The notes: generated from the letters alone by a model not told the origin. Positions 1-11,712 are shown, counted from the stretch's first letter. The stretch: 64,000 nucleotides of DNA from Colius striatus (GCF_028858725.1 NC_084789.1:41447594-41511593), one strand, 5' to 3'. Translations and numbers: made by a program.

Positions 1-1
1 T

Positions 2-3000
2 GGCTGCCAGCAGAGGTACCCTGGGGGCACCCGGTGCGGTGCCATGGAGCAGAGGGTGAGCACCCAGCGAGGCACGGCGGGAGGGGAGGGGGAGGCAGGG
101 GTGGGGATGGAGGGAGATGGAGGGGGAGACAGGGATGGAGGTGGAGGGGGAGACAGGGATGGAGGTGGAGGTGAGATGGAGATGGGGGTGGAGATAAGGA
201 TGATGAGATAAAGAGATGGGGATGGAGATGGACACAAGCTGGAGATGAGGATGGGGATGCAGATGGATGAGATGGAGGTGGAGAAAGGGATGAGATCAAG
301 ATAGAGATGATGGAGACAAGCATGAGACAGAGGTGGAGATGGAGATGGGGACAGCCTGGGCTGGTCGTGGCTTGGGGATGCAGATGCACAAGGTTTTGTC
401 CTGTCTCTTCTCTCCAGCCACCCACTCCAGAAACAGACTATCCCGACCTGTCAGCGGATGAACTGGAGGCTTATTCCGAGGAGAACTACTCACCTGCAGG
501 CTCCTACGATCAGGGGGGCACTTTCTGGCTGTCCCCCAGGCCCCCTGAGGAGCTGGGCTCACCCCCGGGCTGGTATGGGCACAGCCACCCCGAGGGGACC
601 GTCTTCTGCCCCGAGTACTTCACCCCCGACACGGTACGGGGCTGGGACTGGGGGTAGCAACACAGATGGGGGGTTTGGGGAGGTCTCCAGGGGATGGGCA
701 TCCTCAGGGACTCATGAAAGCAGAAGGCAGGGGCTGTGGGGTGCAGGGGGTGCCCAGCACCCATCCAGCACAGCGTCACCCCATCCTCCCTCCCCCTGTC
801 CCCAGGCAGTGGCTGGTGGCCGGCAGGAACGGGCCAGCAGCGGCTCCAGCCAGGACAGCGGGCTCTTGGCCTGGCACAGCACCGTGCCAGGGCTCAGGGA
901 GGACAAGGTCAGGACTCTGAGCAAGCAGCCTTCCCCTCCTGCCCCCTGACCTGCCCTGGCACTGGGGTGGGCAAAGCTGAGCCCGTGCCACGCTCTGCCT
1001 TCCAGCTGAAGAGCCTGGAGAAAGCCGGCGTGCTGAACAGGACCAAGACGGTGGACAGGGGGAAGAGGCTCCGGTGAGCACAGGGCACTGGGGAGGGGTC
1101 CTGGGAGGGGGAGGGACCCTGCCTGACCTCCCTCTGCTCCCCAGGAAGAACTGGAGCTCCTCCTGGACCGTGCTGGAGGGCAGGATCCTCACCTTCTTCA
1201 AGGACTCCAAGCACTCGGCTGCCGGTGCCTTGGTAAGAGCCCCGACGGCCTCTGTGGGGCCAGCACATGGGTCAGCACCCACGGCATGGGGCCAGCACCC
1301 ACGGCATGGGGCCAGCCACCATGGCATGGGGCCAGCACCCATGGCATGGGGCCAGGCAGGTGCCAGGGCACCCTAAGAGGCTCCCAGAGCAGGGAGGAAG
1401 CGGTGCCTGACCCAGCCCCTCCCCGGCGCCCGGATGCAGAAGCTCTTGCGACACCCTGCAGCGACAGCGGGAGGGGAAGGACAGGGCACAGAACCCCCTC
1501 GGGGGAGGGAACGGGGTGCTGGGCCCACAGCTGGGACAGGGGTGCTGGGGTCGGGCTGGGGGGGCCCTTCTGGGAAACAGGGAGGGAGAGGGGCTGGGGG
1601 AACAAGGGAGCGTGGCCATGGCATCCCCAAAGCAGAGCAGAGGGGAGGGGCTGATGCTCTTCCCCAAGGACTGTCCCCTCCCCAGGGGCTGTCCTGTCCT
1701 CTCTGGGGGCTCTGTCCCCTCCAACCCCATGGGATATTGCAACAGGGGCTCTGTAGCTGAAGCCCCCTCCCCTGGGTCCCTGGGCAGGGTTGGGGCTGTC
1801 CCAGGGGTGTCCCCAAGCTGGTGCCACGGCAGCAGCACAGTGTGAGACTCCAGGGCCATAGGAGGGGACAGACGTGTCCCTCAGGGGACATTTGCCCCTC
1901 CTGCTTTCCTAGAGGACCCCCCCACACCCCCACACACCCCCTGGCAAGGTGGGGCAGCAGCGTCCCCATCCCCTCCGGGTGGGTGCCAGCCTGGTCCCTG
2001 CCCCGCAGCGGCAGCCCAGCACCCTGAGCACCCCCGAGCACACCGTGGAGCTGAGCGGGGCCACGCTGGCCTGGGCTGCCAGGGACAAGTCCAGCAAGAA
2101 GCACGTCCTGGAGGTGAGCTGGGTGACAGTGGGGTGGGGGATCCCCACGAGGGGTCTGGCACGGTGGCACCCACCCTGCTCAGCCCAGCGCTGAAGGGAG
2201 CGGTGCCAGGGGATGTCCCCAAGAGGGGCTTTTCCTCCTGGGCTTGGCACGGGGAGGGGGTTTCCAGCAGCTCCCCCGCTGTGGGCACCAGTGCCACGAG
2301 CTGGCTGCCAGTTCTCAGCCACAACCCCACACTGAGGGCACCGAGACAGCCCCCCCAACCCCACCCTGACCCCCCCCAACACTGCCCCCTGCAGCTGAAG
2401 ACGCGGGAGGGCTCCGAGTTCCTCCTGCAGCACGACTCGGAGCAGGTCATTGTCGCCTGGCACAAGGCAATCGCCGACGGCATCAGCAGGATGGTGAGTG
2501 AGTGCCCACCCCCTCACCCACCCCCTGCCACGGGCACCCGCCTGCATCGAGGGGTTTCACACTGCCCCTTCCCCAGGGCACCGACCCCCCTGGCGAGGAG
2601 GAGGCTGAGAGCGGGGCGGAATTCGGCTCCCGGGAATTCGGCGACGAGAGGAGGGCGGGTGAGTGAGGCACAGAGGGGAGGGAGCCCGGGCACCCCATGG
2701 GCACTGGCACAAACCCACCCACGGGCACAAACCCACCCCTGGGCACAAACCCACCCACAGGCACAAACCCACCCCCGGGCACAAACCCACCCACGGGAAC
2801 AAACCCACCCCTGGGCACAAACCCACCCACAGGCACAAACCCACCCCCGGGCACAAACCCACCCCCTGGGCACAAACCCACGTCCGGGCACAAACCCACC
2901 CATGGGCACAAGCCCACCCCCTGGGCACCCCGCGGGCACCGGCACAAACCCACCCCCCGGGCAAAAACCCACCCCCTGGGTACAAACCCACCCCGGGCAC

Positions 3001-6000
3001 AAACCCACCCCTGGGCACAAACCCACCCATGGGCACAAACCCACCCCCTGGGTACAAACCCACCCCCTGGGCAAAATCCCACCCCGGGCACAAACCCACC
3101 CCCTGGGTACAAACCCACCCCCTGGGCAAAATCCCACCCCGGGCACAAATCCACCCCCGGGCACAAACCCACCTCCAAGCACAAACCCACCCCCAGGCAC
3201 AAACCCACCCCCTGGGTACAAACCTACCCCCCGGGCACAAACCCACCCCCAGGCACAAACCCACCCACAGGCACAAACCCACCCCGGGCAGGGGGAGGGA
3301 AGCGGCCGCCCCGCCGTGCCCGCAGCTCCCTGCGGTGCCAGGAGCCCCCTCCTCCCCCCAGCCCGGCCCCTCGGGGCGCTGCTGACGTGTCCCCCCGTGT
3401 CCCCTGTGGCCGGCAGTGCCCGGGCAGGCCGTGGGCAGCGCCAGCGGCGAGAGCGAATCCAGCAAAGTGCGGAACAAGCTGCGCAAGTTCCTGCAGAGGC
3501 GGCCGACGCTGCAGTCCCTGCGCGACAGGGGCTACATCAAGGGTGGGTGCTGGGATGGGGCTGAACCCCCCCGGGGGGCGCGGGCAGCCCGGGGCGGAGC
3601 CGGGACGCGGCACCTCGGTGATGGCTTCGAGCGCATCCCGTCCCGTCCCTCCCTGCTGTCACGGGGGGGCGGTCACGGGACCCTCGGGGATGTCACCGGC
3701 TGTGTGTCACTGTCCCTGTCCCTGCGCCGGGGATGCCGCGGCTGATGCTCCCGTCCCTGCCCTGGGGACCCCGCGGCTGATGCTCCCGTCCCTGCGCCGG
3801 GGATCCCGCGGCTGATGCTCCCGTCCCTGCGCCGGGGACCCCGCGGCTGATGCTCCCGTCCCTGCCCTGGGGACCCCGTGGCTGATGCTCCCGTCCCTGC
3901 CCCGGGGATCCTGTGGCTGATGCTCCCATCCCTGCCCCTGGGATCCCACGGCTGATGCTCCCGTCCCTGCCCCGGGGATCCCGCGGCTGATGCTCCCGTC
4001 CCTGCCCCGGGGATCCCGAGGCTGATGCTCCCGTCCCTGCCCCGGGGATCCCGCGGCTGATGCTCCCGTCCCTGCCCCGGGGATCCCGAGGCTGATGCTC
4101 CCGTCCCTGCCCCGGGGATCCCGTGGCTGATGCTCCCATCCCTGCCCCGGGGATCCCGTGGCTGATGCTCCCATCCCTGCCCCGGGGATCCCGCGGCTGA
4201 TGCTCCCGTCCCTGCCCCGGGGATCCCGCAGCTGATGCTCCCGTCCCTGCCCCGGGGATCCCGCAGCTGATGCTCCCGTCCCTGCCCCGGGGATGCCGCG
4301 GCTGATGCTCCCGTCCCTGCCCCGGGGATCCCGTGGCTGAGGGTGGTGGGTTTTGTTTTGCAGACCAGGTTTTCGGCTGCCCGCTGCAGGCGCTGTGTGA
4401 GCGGGAGCGGGGCACGGTGCCGCGCTTCGTCCTGCTCTGCATCCAGACGGTGGAGAGGAGAGGTACCGGGGGGGCAAAGCCAGGGGGGCTACAGCCTTCA
4501 GGCTCGGGAGTTCCAGTGCAGGGGCACTGCCACCGTGTGCCACCCGCCTCGGGCATCTTCCACCACGTGGGTGGCCGGAGGTTGAAGTGGGAGCTTCCTC
4601 ATCCTCACCCCCATCCCCTGCCAGGTCTGGACATGGACGGGCTGTACCGGGTCAGTGGCAACCTGGCCACCATCCAGAAGCTGCGCTACAAAGTGGAGCA
4701 CGGTGAGGGCACCCGCGGGCACAAGCAGGGGGCGAACGGGGCATCCCTCCTCCCCTCCCCACGGGGCTCCTGGGGCTCTGGGAGCTGCCTGAGGTGCTCC
4801 CTCGGTCCCCAGACGAGCAGCTGGACCTGGATGACGGGCGCTGGGAGGATGTTCACGTCATCACCGGGGCGCTGAAGCTCTTCTTCAGGGAGCTGCCAGA
4901 GCCACTCGTCCCCTTCGGCCACTTCGACAAGTTCATCGCGGCCATCAGTGAGAGCTGGGGGTGGGGACAGGAGGGGAGGGGCTGGGGAAAAGGATGAGGA
5001 CAGGGATGAGATGGGGAAGGAAGGAAATAGAGATGAAGGTGGGATCAGAATGGGGATAGAGGTGGGATGGGAAGGGAGGGGATAAGGATGGGGATGGGAT
5101 GGGGACAAGGGTGGAGATGGGGACAAGGGTGGAGATGGGGACAAGGATGGAGATGGGGACAAGGATGGAGATGGCCACAAGGACAAGGATGGGGAGGGGA
5201 TGGAGAAGGGAGGGGATAAGGATGGGGATGGGATGGGGACAAGGGTGGAGATGGGGACATGGATGGAGATGGGGACAAGGATGGAGATGGCCATAAGGAC
5301 AAGGATGGGGAGGGGATGGAGAAGGGAGGGGATAAGGATGGAAATGGGATGAGGAAAGATGGGGATGGGGATGGGGATGAGGATGGGGATGGGGATGGGG
5401 ATGGAGATGGGGATGGGGATGGGGATGGGGACAGGAGGGGAATAGGGATGAGGATGGGAATGGACACGGAGACAGGGATAGGATGGGAATGGAGATGGGA
5501 TGGGGATGAAGATGGGATGGGGATGAAGATGATGGGGACAGGAGTGGGGATGGGATGGGATGGGATGGGATGGGATGGGGATGGGGATGGAGATGGGATG
5601 GGGATGAGGATGATGGGGACGGGGACAGGGATGGGGATGGGGATGGGGATGGGGATGGAGGTGGAGATGGGATGGGGATGAGGACAATGGGGACAGGGAT
5701 GGGGACAGCCTCTGGGCCAGCCAGAGCCAGTCCCCCTGCCCCTGCCGCCCTGGCAGAGATGCAGGACCCGAGCAGACGGAGCCGCTGCGTCCGTGAGCTG
5801 GTGCTGTCCCTCCCTGCCGCCCACCACGACACCATGAGCACCCTGTTCCGCCACCTCTGCAGGTGCCAGCCGCCCCCTTGCCCCCTCCCCTGCTCGCCCA
5901 GGCTGGCTGAGGGGCCGTGGGTGACGCAGTGGCCGTGCCCGTGCAGGGTGACGCAGCGCAGGGAGCAGAACCGCATGTCTGTGCAGAGCCTGGCCATCGT

Positions 6001-6124
6001 CTTCGGGCCCACGCTGCTGCGCCCGGCCAGCGAGGAGCCCCCCATGGCCGTGCACATGGTGTTCCAGAACCAGGTGGTGGAGCACATCCTCAACCACTGC
6101 AGCTCCATCTTCCCCGAGGGCTAA
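2..6124 (+). CDS. ARHGAP27: Rho GTPase-activating protein 27, 3' part (PH and RhoGAP domains)
   Basis: Partial gene; the SH3 and first WW exons lie before the window. Exons read from splice sites with matching phase: 418-633, 806-907, 1006-1073, 1145-1232, 2009-2113, 2395-2493, 2577-2658, 3417-3542, 4364-4462, 4625-4702, 4813-4947, 5757-5862 and 5947-6124 (stop). They sum to 493 codons plus stop. A further exon end at about 2-55 is phase-compatible but weak. The motif PPTPETDYPDL followed by ENYSPAGSY fits ARHGAP27 rather than its paralogues ARHGAP9, 12 or 15. The PH domain runs from about visible residue 107 (EKAGVLNRTKTVDRGKRLR) across four exons. The RhoGAP domain starts at DQVFGCPLQALCERE and keeps the arginine finger in YRVSGN and the NRMSVQSLAIVFGPTLLRP block. 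The family stimulates GTP hydrolysis by Rac and Cdc42 and acts in clathrin-mediated endocytosis (family knowledge). The QWVRLEDPHGK-type WW exon of human ARHGAP27 is not seen. Confidence 0.93.
77..345 (+). repeat. Purine-rich GGAGATGG-type intronic repeat
   Basis: A degenerate run of GGAGATGGGGATGG-like units fills the intron before the exon at 418. It resembles the larger GATGGG array in the intron at 4,948-5,756 of the same gene, so similar simple arrays arose twice in one gene. Confidence 0.75.
1233..2008 (+). other. ARHGAP27 PH-domain intron with a short tandem array
   Basis: This 776-base intron separates two PH-domain exons. At 1,263-1,357 it holds about five copies of a 19-20 base unit built on CATGGGGCCAGCACCCA. 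The rest is unremarkable GC-rich sequence with no supportable exon. Confidence 0.7.
2697..3295 (+). repeat. 18-bp minisatellite in an ARHGAP27 intron
   Basis: About thirty tandem copies of GGCACAAACCCACCCCCT-like units, with small length variants, fill the intron between the exons ending at 2,658 and starting at 3,417. Because the unit length is a multiple of three, long open frames appear on both strands. These are artefacts, not genes. Confidence 0.95.
3738..4336 (+). repeat. 35-bp minisatellite in an ARHGAP27 intron
   Basis: About seventeen near-identical 35-base units, each containing GCTGATGCTCCCGTCCCTG, repeat with exact period (starts at 3,741, 3,776, 3,811 and on). The array ends about 25 bases before the TTTTGCAG acceptor of the first RhoGAP exon at 4,364. 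Confidence 0.96.
4985..5705 (+). repeat. GATGGG-type array with a nested roughly 125-bp duplication
   Basis: Six- and twelve-base purine units (GGGATGGGGATG) fill the intron before the exon at 5,757. Inside it, a longer block (GATAAGGATGGGGATGGG then GACAAGGGTGGAGATGG) appears at about 5,090 and again at about 5,215, so a higher-order duplication sits on the simple repeat. Confidence 0.9.
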
Positions 6125-6392
6125 ACCCTGCCCCCCGCGCCCGGGGGAAGGACTGGCGGCTGGCACCGGCCCGTGGGCACGCTGCAGGGAGGGGGGGTGG
6201 AGCTGCGGGCACCCCGAGTGCCCCCCTGCCAGCCCTGGCTGAGCCCCAGGGGGCTGCGGTGGGGGGGGGTCTCCCATGGATGAGGTGGAGCCCTGTGGTT
6301 GCTGATGTGGTGGCCCCAGGGTGGGAGGATGGAGGTGCCAGGTCGGGCTGTGCCCGTGGGGACGGGGGGCAGGAGCCCACCGCCGTGTCCCC

Positions 6393-6398
6393 AATAAA
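6393..6398 (+). terminator. Polyadenylation signal of ARHGAP27
   Basis: AATAAA lies 269 bases after the ARHGAP27 stop codon, giving a short 3' untranslated region. No other canonical hexamer on this strand competes nearby. Confidence 0.8.
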
Positions 6399-6589
6399 GA
6401 GCGCACTGAGCAGCGAGGATGAGGCTGTGGTGGCACCCCGGGCACACCCCCAGTGCCCTTTGTACCCAGCAAGCATGAGGGGACCTCCTCATCCCCAGAG
6501 GGCAGTGTGGGGACCGTGTGCCCTGTGCTTTGGGACGCCCCTCCTGGGTGGCATCAAACTCACAAGTGCCACCCAGTCACCCTGCTGCA

Positions 6590-7262
6590 GTGGGGACACT
6601 TGGGGTCACCATGGGGATGATGTGGGGCACAAGGAGGACAGAATGGGACGTAAAAGGGACATCAAAGGACCTTTGGGATGCAATGGGGCCACTAAGGCAT
6701 GGCAGGGACAGCAGGAGGATGCTGTGAGACAGGAGGAGGATGCTGTGAGACAGGAGGAGGATGCTGTGGGACAGGGCAGTGGCATCTGGGGACACAACGG
6801 GGACAGCTTGGCATGTGGCCGGGGTTTGGGGCACAGTGGGGGCGGTTGAGGTATGGAGGGGACAGTTTGGGGGTCGGCAGGGACACCTGGGGACTTGGGG
6901 GTGCTGGGGACACGGGAGTGGCACTTTGGGGGGTGATGAGGACACTTGGGACACAGGAGTGGCACTTTGTGGTGCAGGGGGACCCTTGGGGATGTCAGGG
7001 GGACACGTGGGGTCATGACAGACCCTTTGGGGTGCAGTGGGGAGGTTTGGGGGCACAAGGGGATGCTTTGGGGAGCACGTTGGGTTGCAGTGGGGACATT
7101 TGGAGGTAGCAGGAGATACTTTGGGACAGGGGATGATGCTTTGGGGGTGCGGGGGGGGCACCTTGGGGCACCAGGGGATACTTTGGGGACCCTTTGGGAT
7201 GCAGTGAGGAGGGTTTGGGGACACAGTGGGACAGCAGGAGATGACTTGGGGACAGGAGGAGA
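6590..7262 (+). repeat. Degenerate G-rich intergenic repeat
   Basis: Imperfect units around TTTGGGG and GGGACACTTGGGG recur every 25-60 bases, together with three copies of CAGGAGGAGGATGCTGTGAGA near 6,712-6,770. It lies between ARHGAP27 and the TMEM98 promoter region. No gene is supported here. Confidence 0.7.
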
Positions 7263-7720
7263 AGCTTCGTGAGGGCAGCGATGGGCAGGACCGGGAGAGC
7301 CCGAGACCCTGGCGGAGCCCTGGGGCCCCCCCGGGGCGGGGCGCGGGGCGGGCCCGGGGGGGCGGGGGCAGCATCCCGCTGCCGGCCCCGCTCCGCGCCC
7401 CCCGCCCGGCTCCATCTTGTGCGCGGCCACCGCGGAGCGGCTCCAGGTGCGGGGGGGGTTTGGGGGGTCGCGGGAGGAGGAGGCTCGAGGGGGGGGGGTC
7501 ACTCCGCCCAGCCCCGCGCAGGGACCCGCCAAGGGATGGGGGGGAGCGCGGCTTTGCGGGACGGGGCGGGACCGCGGGCGACCCCCCCGGCGGGACCCAG
7601 GGACTGGTCGCTCCTCCCCCCGCCCCGGCGCCGTGCGGGACCCCAGCAGCGATGCCCCCCTGCTCCATGGGACCCTCCGGAGCGTGTCCCCCCTTCGCGG
7701 AGTTACGGGACCCCCGGGGT
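7262..7720 (+). promoter_or_regulatory. CpG island with a YY1-type motif, candidate promoter
   Basis: A dense CpG stretch contains CCATCTTG at 7,412-7,419, the YY1 core often found just downstream of transcription starts, followed by GCGCGGCCACCGCGG. A GT donor after GGCTCCAG near 7,446 would end a short non-coding exon. TMEM98 is the next gene downstream on this strand, so this may be its distal promoter. This is inference from composition and motifs only. Confidence 0.5.
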
Positions 7721-8154
7721 CGTGAGGGACCCCTGGGAGCGACGTCCCCCCCAAAGGCTGGGCAGGACCCCCCCCCCCATAGAGACATCCCCCCCCCTCC
7801 TGAGACCCCCTTATGGAGACATCCCCCCGCTGTGGGACCCCCCCATAGAGACACCCCCCCGCCGTGGGACCCCGAAACTTCACCAGGACTCCCCGACCCC
7901 TTCAACAACATCAGCTGCCCCCCACCCCGAGCCTAACTGGGACCCCAGACTCCCCTGGACAGCATCACCCCCCCAGACCCCTCCCAACTACATCACTCCC
8001 CCCAGAACCCCCCCAACACCACGGTCTCCCCTCCCCGACTCCCCAGCAGCAGCAGCGCCCCCCCCGTCCCCCCTCAGCTCAATGCTCGACGTTGCACAAA
8101 AAGGATCCGACCCCAACCCATCCGGGAACAGGGACCCCCCCAGTGCCGGGGGTC

Positions 8155-8276
8155 GGGACATCCCCCCCAGGGCTGTCACATCCCCCCCAGGGCTGTCGCA
8201 TCCCCCCCAGGGCTGTCACATCCCCCCCCAGGGCTGTCGCATCCCCCCCAGGGCTGTCGCATCCCCCCGGGACCAG
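8155..8276 (+). repeat. 24-bp C-rich tandem repeat
   Basis: Five to six copies of a unit containing CCCAGGGCTGTCACATCC lie between the two GC-rich candidate promoters. The surrounding 7,720-8,290 is C-rich and shows no gene. Confidence 0.85.
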
Positions 8277-8559
8277 GCACCAAGGGGTTACGGCGCAGGA
8301 GCGGCTTTAGCAGCCAAAATCCCTCTTAAGGCATTAATCGCAGTGGGAAAGGGGGCGGGGGGGGGTTGCGGGACGGGGCCACTCTGTGTGTGTGCGTGTG
8401 ACCCCCCCGCATGTCCCCAAGCCCCGCGGGGAGAGGGAGGGGATGGGAGAGGAAGGCGATGGGACGCAAACCGCTGCAATTGCCGGGCTTTGGGGGAAGG
8501 CAGAAGGCGGGAGTGAGGCTGGACGGGGCGGGGGGGGGTGTCGGTGCTGTGCCCCCCCT

Positions 8560-8671
8560 GCCCGGCGCGGGGGGGCCCCGCATGAGTCAGGGTGTAAAGG
8601 TCGGGCTGCGGCGCTCCCGGGCGGGTGCGGAAGTGCCGGTGCCCGCGGCCGAGCCCCCGGGGCAGCTGCAG
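8560..8671 (+). promoter_or_regulatory. Candidate TMEM98 first exon and promoter with an AP-1 site
   Basis: A CpG-rich stretch carries TGAGTCA (8,583-8,589), a consensus AP-1 element. It ends at GGGGCAGCTGCAG followed by GTACGG, a good donor at 8,672. The first coding exon of TMEM98 has an acceptor at 9,881-9,883, 12 bases before the ATG, so an upstream 5' untranslated exon is required; this is the nearest good candidate. Confidence 0.5.
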
Positions 8672-8929
8672 GTACGGACGGGGCGGCCGCGGCTGGGCAT
8701 CCCCCCACAGCCCCGCGGGACCCCCACACCCCGCGGGACCCTCACCCCGCCAACACAGGGAGCCCGCCGGCTCAGCCCCGGGCTGCTGGGCCCTGAGGCA
8801 GGAGCGGCCAGCGAGCTGCAAACCGCCACCGTGGGGATGGGGGATGTGGGGGCTGCTTTGGGGAGGGCTCAGGGCAATGGGGGCTTCTGGAGGTGCACGT
8901 AGGGATAAGGCTTTGGGGGGTCTCCGTGG

Positions 8930-9665
8930 CCCCATAAAGACAGGACCCCCGTAGGGACTGGGCTCAGAGGTCCCCATAAGGACAAAGCTCTGGGGGTCCT
9001 CATCACCCCATAGAGACAGGTCCTTGGGGGGGTTCCATAACCCCATTGGGACCAGGCTTTGGGGTCTCTGTAGCCCCATAGGGATGGGGGTCCCCATGGC
9101 CCCATAGAGACAGGTCCCCATAGGGATCAGACTTGGAGGGTCCCCACAGCCTCATTGGGACCATGCTTTGGGGTCTCTGTAGCCCCATAGGGATGGGGCC
9201 CTGGGGGTCTCCATGGCCCCATAGAGACATGTCTCCATAGGGATCAGACTTGGAGGGTCCCCACAGCCTCATTGGGACCAGGCTTTGGGGTCTCTGTAGC
9301 CCCATAGGGATGGGGTTCTGGGGGTCCCCATGGCCCCATAGAGACAGGTCTCCATAGGGATCAGATTTGGAGGGTCCCCACAGCCTCATTGGGACCAGGC
9401 TTTGGGGTCTCTGTAGCCCCATAGGGATGGGGTTCTGGGGGTCCCCATGGCCCCATAGAGACAGGTCCCCATAGGGATCAGATTTGGAGGGTCCCCACAG
9501 CCTCATTGGGACCAGGCTTTGGGGTCTCTGCAGCCCCATAGGGATGAGGCTTAGGGATCCCCATGAGGATAGAGCTCTGGGGGTGCCCATGGTCCCATAG
9601 AGACAGATCCCCATAGGGACAAGGCTTTGGGGGGTCCCCACAGTTCCACTGGGACCAGATTTGGG
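8930..9665 (+). repeat. 117-bp minisatellite upstream of TMEM98
   Basis: About four full copies and flanking partial ones of a 117-base unit recur, with ATCAGA starts at 9,126, 9,243, 9,360 and 9,477. Each unit contains GGCCCCATAGAGACAGGT and CAGCCTCATTGGGACCA. It lies in the presumed first intron of TMEM98. Confidence 0.93.
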
Positions 9666-9895
9666 GTCCCTATAGCCCCTGCTGCATCCCCCTCGTGCCC
9701 CAGGGCTGGCACTGCCCTGGAAAAGCCCCTTGGGACTGTGTGTGGGTGACTGCCCGTGTTTTGGGGTGCAGGGTGCGTGGCGAGAGCCCGTGCAGGGGGC
9801 TTCCCAAGCCTTGGGGTGCCCCCGGCAGCGCAGCCCCCTCCGTGCCCGGATGGCAGCAAGCACCTGAGCTCCCCCCCTGGCAGCGGGGCCCGGCC

Positions 9896-11698
9896 ATGGA
9901 GACCGTGGTGATCGTGGCCATCGGGGTGCTGGCCACCATCTTCCTGGCATCACTGGTGGCACTGGTGGTGGTGTGCCGGCAGCGGTACTGCCGCCCCAAA
10001 GCCCTGCGGCACCGCGCCGACACCAGGTGAGCGCCCGGCGGCACCCCCTGTGCCCCTGTGCCAGGGACACCCACAGCCGGGGGCACCTGGGAGCCCTGGC
10101 GCCAGGGTGGCACCGTCCCCAGGGGTGTCCCCGTGTGTCCCCTCACTCCAGACCCATCGTGGATCTGATGGGCACAGCCGAGACGCCGTCGGAGCCGTCG
10201 GAGCTGGAGCTGGACGACGTGGTGATCAGCAACCCCCACATCGAGGCCATCCTGGAGAGCCAGGACTGGCTGGAGGATGCCTCGTGAGTCTGGGGCACCC
10301 CAAAACATGCCCCTGCTGCTGCTGGGCACCCCCAAGCGTGGCATGGCAGAGATTCACCCCCAAAATGTATGTCCCCACTGCAGGGGACCCCCAAGCAGTG
10401 CCAACCCCACCCCAGCATGGGATGGCAGAGATTTGAGGGGTCCCCAAGGCATGGGCAGTGGATTTTGGGGTCCCCAAGGCATGGGCAAGCCCCCAAAGGG
10501 ATGATCCCCAAGCTGGGGGGTGGGTGGGAGTGTGCCAAGGCTCTGGGGGCCACGGGAGCTGAGGATTTGGGGGGATGTCCCCCCACATTCACCTCCCCCT
10601 CCCTCTCCACAGGGGTCTGGTGTCCCATTGCATCGCCATCCTGAAGGTGAGTGCTGGGGGTGGCACTGATGCCACTGTGCCCCCCCTGTCCCCCCTCCCA
10701 CCGTGTGTGTGTGTCCCCAGATCTGCCACACGCTGACAGAGAAGCTGGTGGCCATGACCATGGGCTCAGGAGCTCGCCTCAAATCCCCCTCCAGCCTGGG
10801 GGACATCGTGGTGGTGGCCAAACGCATCAGCCCCAGGTGACAGGGGGGTGGCAGGGCCAGGGAGGGGGTTCTAGGGGGGAGTCACTGTGTTTGGGGGTCC
10901 CCACTGTGTGCCCTGTGGCTAAGGCTGGCCCTGCTGCAGGGTGGATGATGTGGTGAGATCCATGTACCCACCGCTGGACCCCAAACTGCTGGATGCCAGG
11001 TGATGGGGGGTGATGGGGACCCTCCCTGGGGAAAGGGGAAACACCCATGGGTGTCATTTGGGGGGTTCAGGGGGGGCACACCGGCATCATACCCCATGAT
11101 TTGGATGGTGGGCATCCCCAGGGGTGTCATTTAGGGAGTGGGGGGGGACACACCAGCATCCCACCCCATGACCCAGGGAGGGGGGGATGCCCATGGGTGT
11201 CATTTAGGGGTTCAGGGGGGGCACACCAACATCCCACTCCAGGGAGGGGGGGATCCCCATGAGTGTTGTTTAGGGGGTTCAGGGGGACACACCAACATCA
11301 CATCCCATGACCCAGGGAGGGGGGGATCCCCATGGGTGTCGTTTAGGGGGTTCAGGGGGCACACCAACATCCCACCCCATGACCCAGGGAGGGGAGCAGA
11401 GCCGGGGAAACTGAGGCAGAGCAGCAGTGTGTGTGTGTGCGTGGGGCTGTGCGTGGGGCTGTGCGTGGGGTGACGTGTCCCCGCGTGTCGCAGGGCCGCC
11501 GCGCTGCTGCTGTCCGTCAGTCACTTGGTGCTGGTGAGCCGCTCCGTGTGCCAACAACCCTCCGCTCGCCTCTGGGTCGAGCGCTCGCTGGCAGCGGCCG
11601 AGGAGCACATGGCAGCCCTGCGCCAGGCTGCCCTGGCCACCGAATCCCCCCGCCCGCTCCCCCCCGAGCCCTTCCGCCACGAGCAGTCGCCCATCTGA
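9896..11698 (+). CDS. TMEM98: Transmembrane protein 98, complete
   Basis: Exons 9896-10026, 10152-10283, 10613-10646, 10721-10836, 10940-10999 and 11494-11698 join in phase to 225 codons plus stop; human TMEM98 is 226 residues. The start METVVIVAIGVLATIFLAS gives one N-terminal membrane segment (about residues 4-27), followed by CRQRYCRP. The diagnostic blocks SEPSELELDDVVI, NPHIEAILES, CHTLTEKLVAMTMGSGA, VAKRISPRVDDVV and MYPPLDPKLLDAR are all present, and the protein ends EQSPI (human EQSAI). In mammals TMEM98 binds and restrains the myelin transcription factor MYRF and is linked to eye size (family knowledge). Human TMEM98 is on 17q11.2, away from GRN, so this could be the orthologue in a rearranged position or a second copy. 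Confidence 0.95.
11040..11396 (+). repeat. Roughly 73-bp tandem repeat in the last TMEM98 intron
   Basis: Five imperfect copies of a unit containing GGGTGTCATTTAGGGGGTTC and CCATGACCCAGGGAGG fill the intron between the exons ending at 10,999 and starting at 11,494. Confidence 0.9.
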
Positions 11699-11712
11699 CC
11701 CCCCTCCCCTCC

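Noticed and set aside
2134-3564. Long open frames over the 18-bp array (up to 476 codons)
   Set aside because: They are carried by a repeat whose period is a multiple of three, interrupted by real ARHGAP27 exons in another reading context.
4945-6472. Minus-strand Pro/His/Ser-rich frames of 333-475 codons
   Set aside because: Produced by the GATGGG array and the reverse of the RhoGAP exons; no splice or domain evidence.
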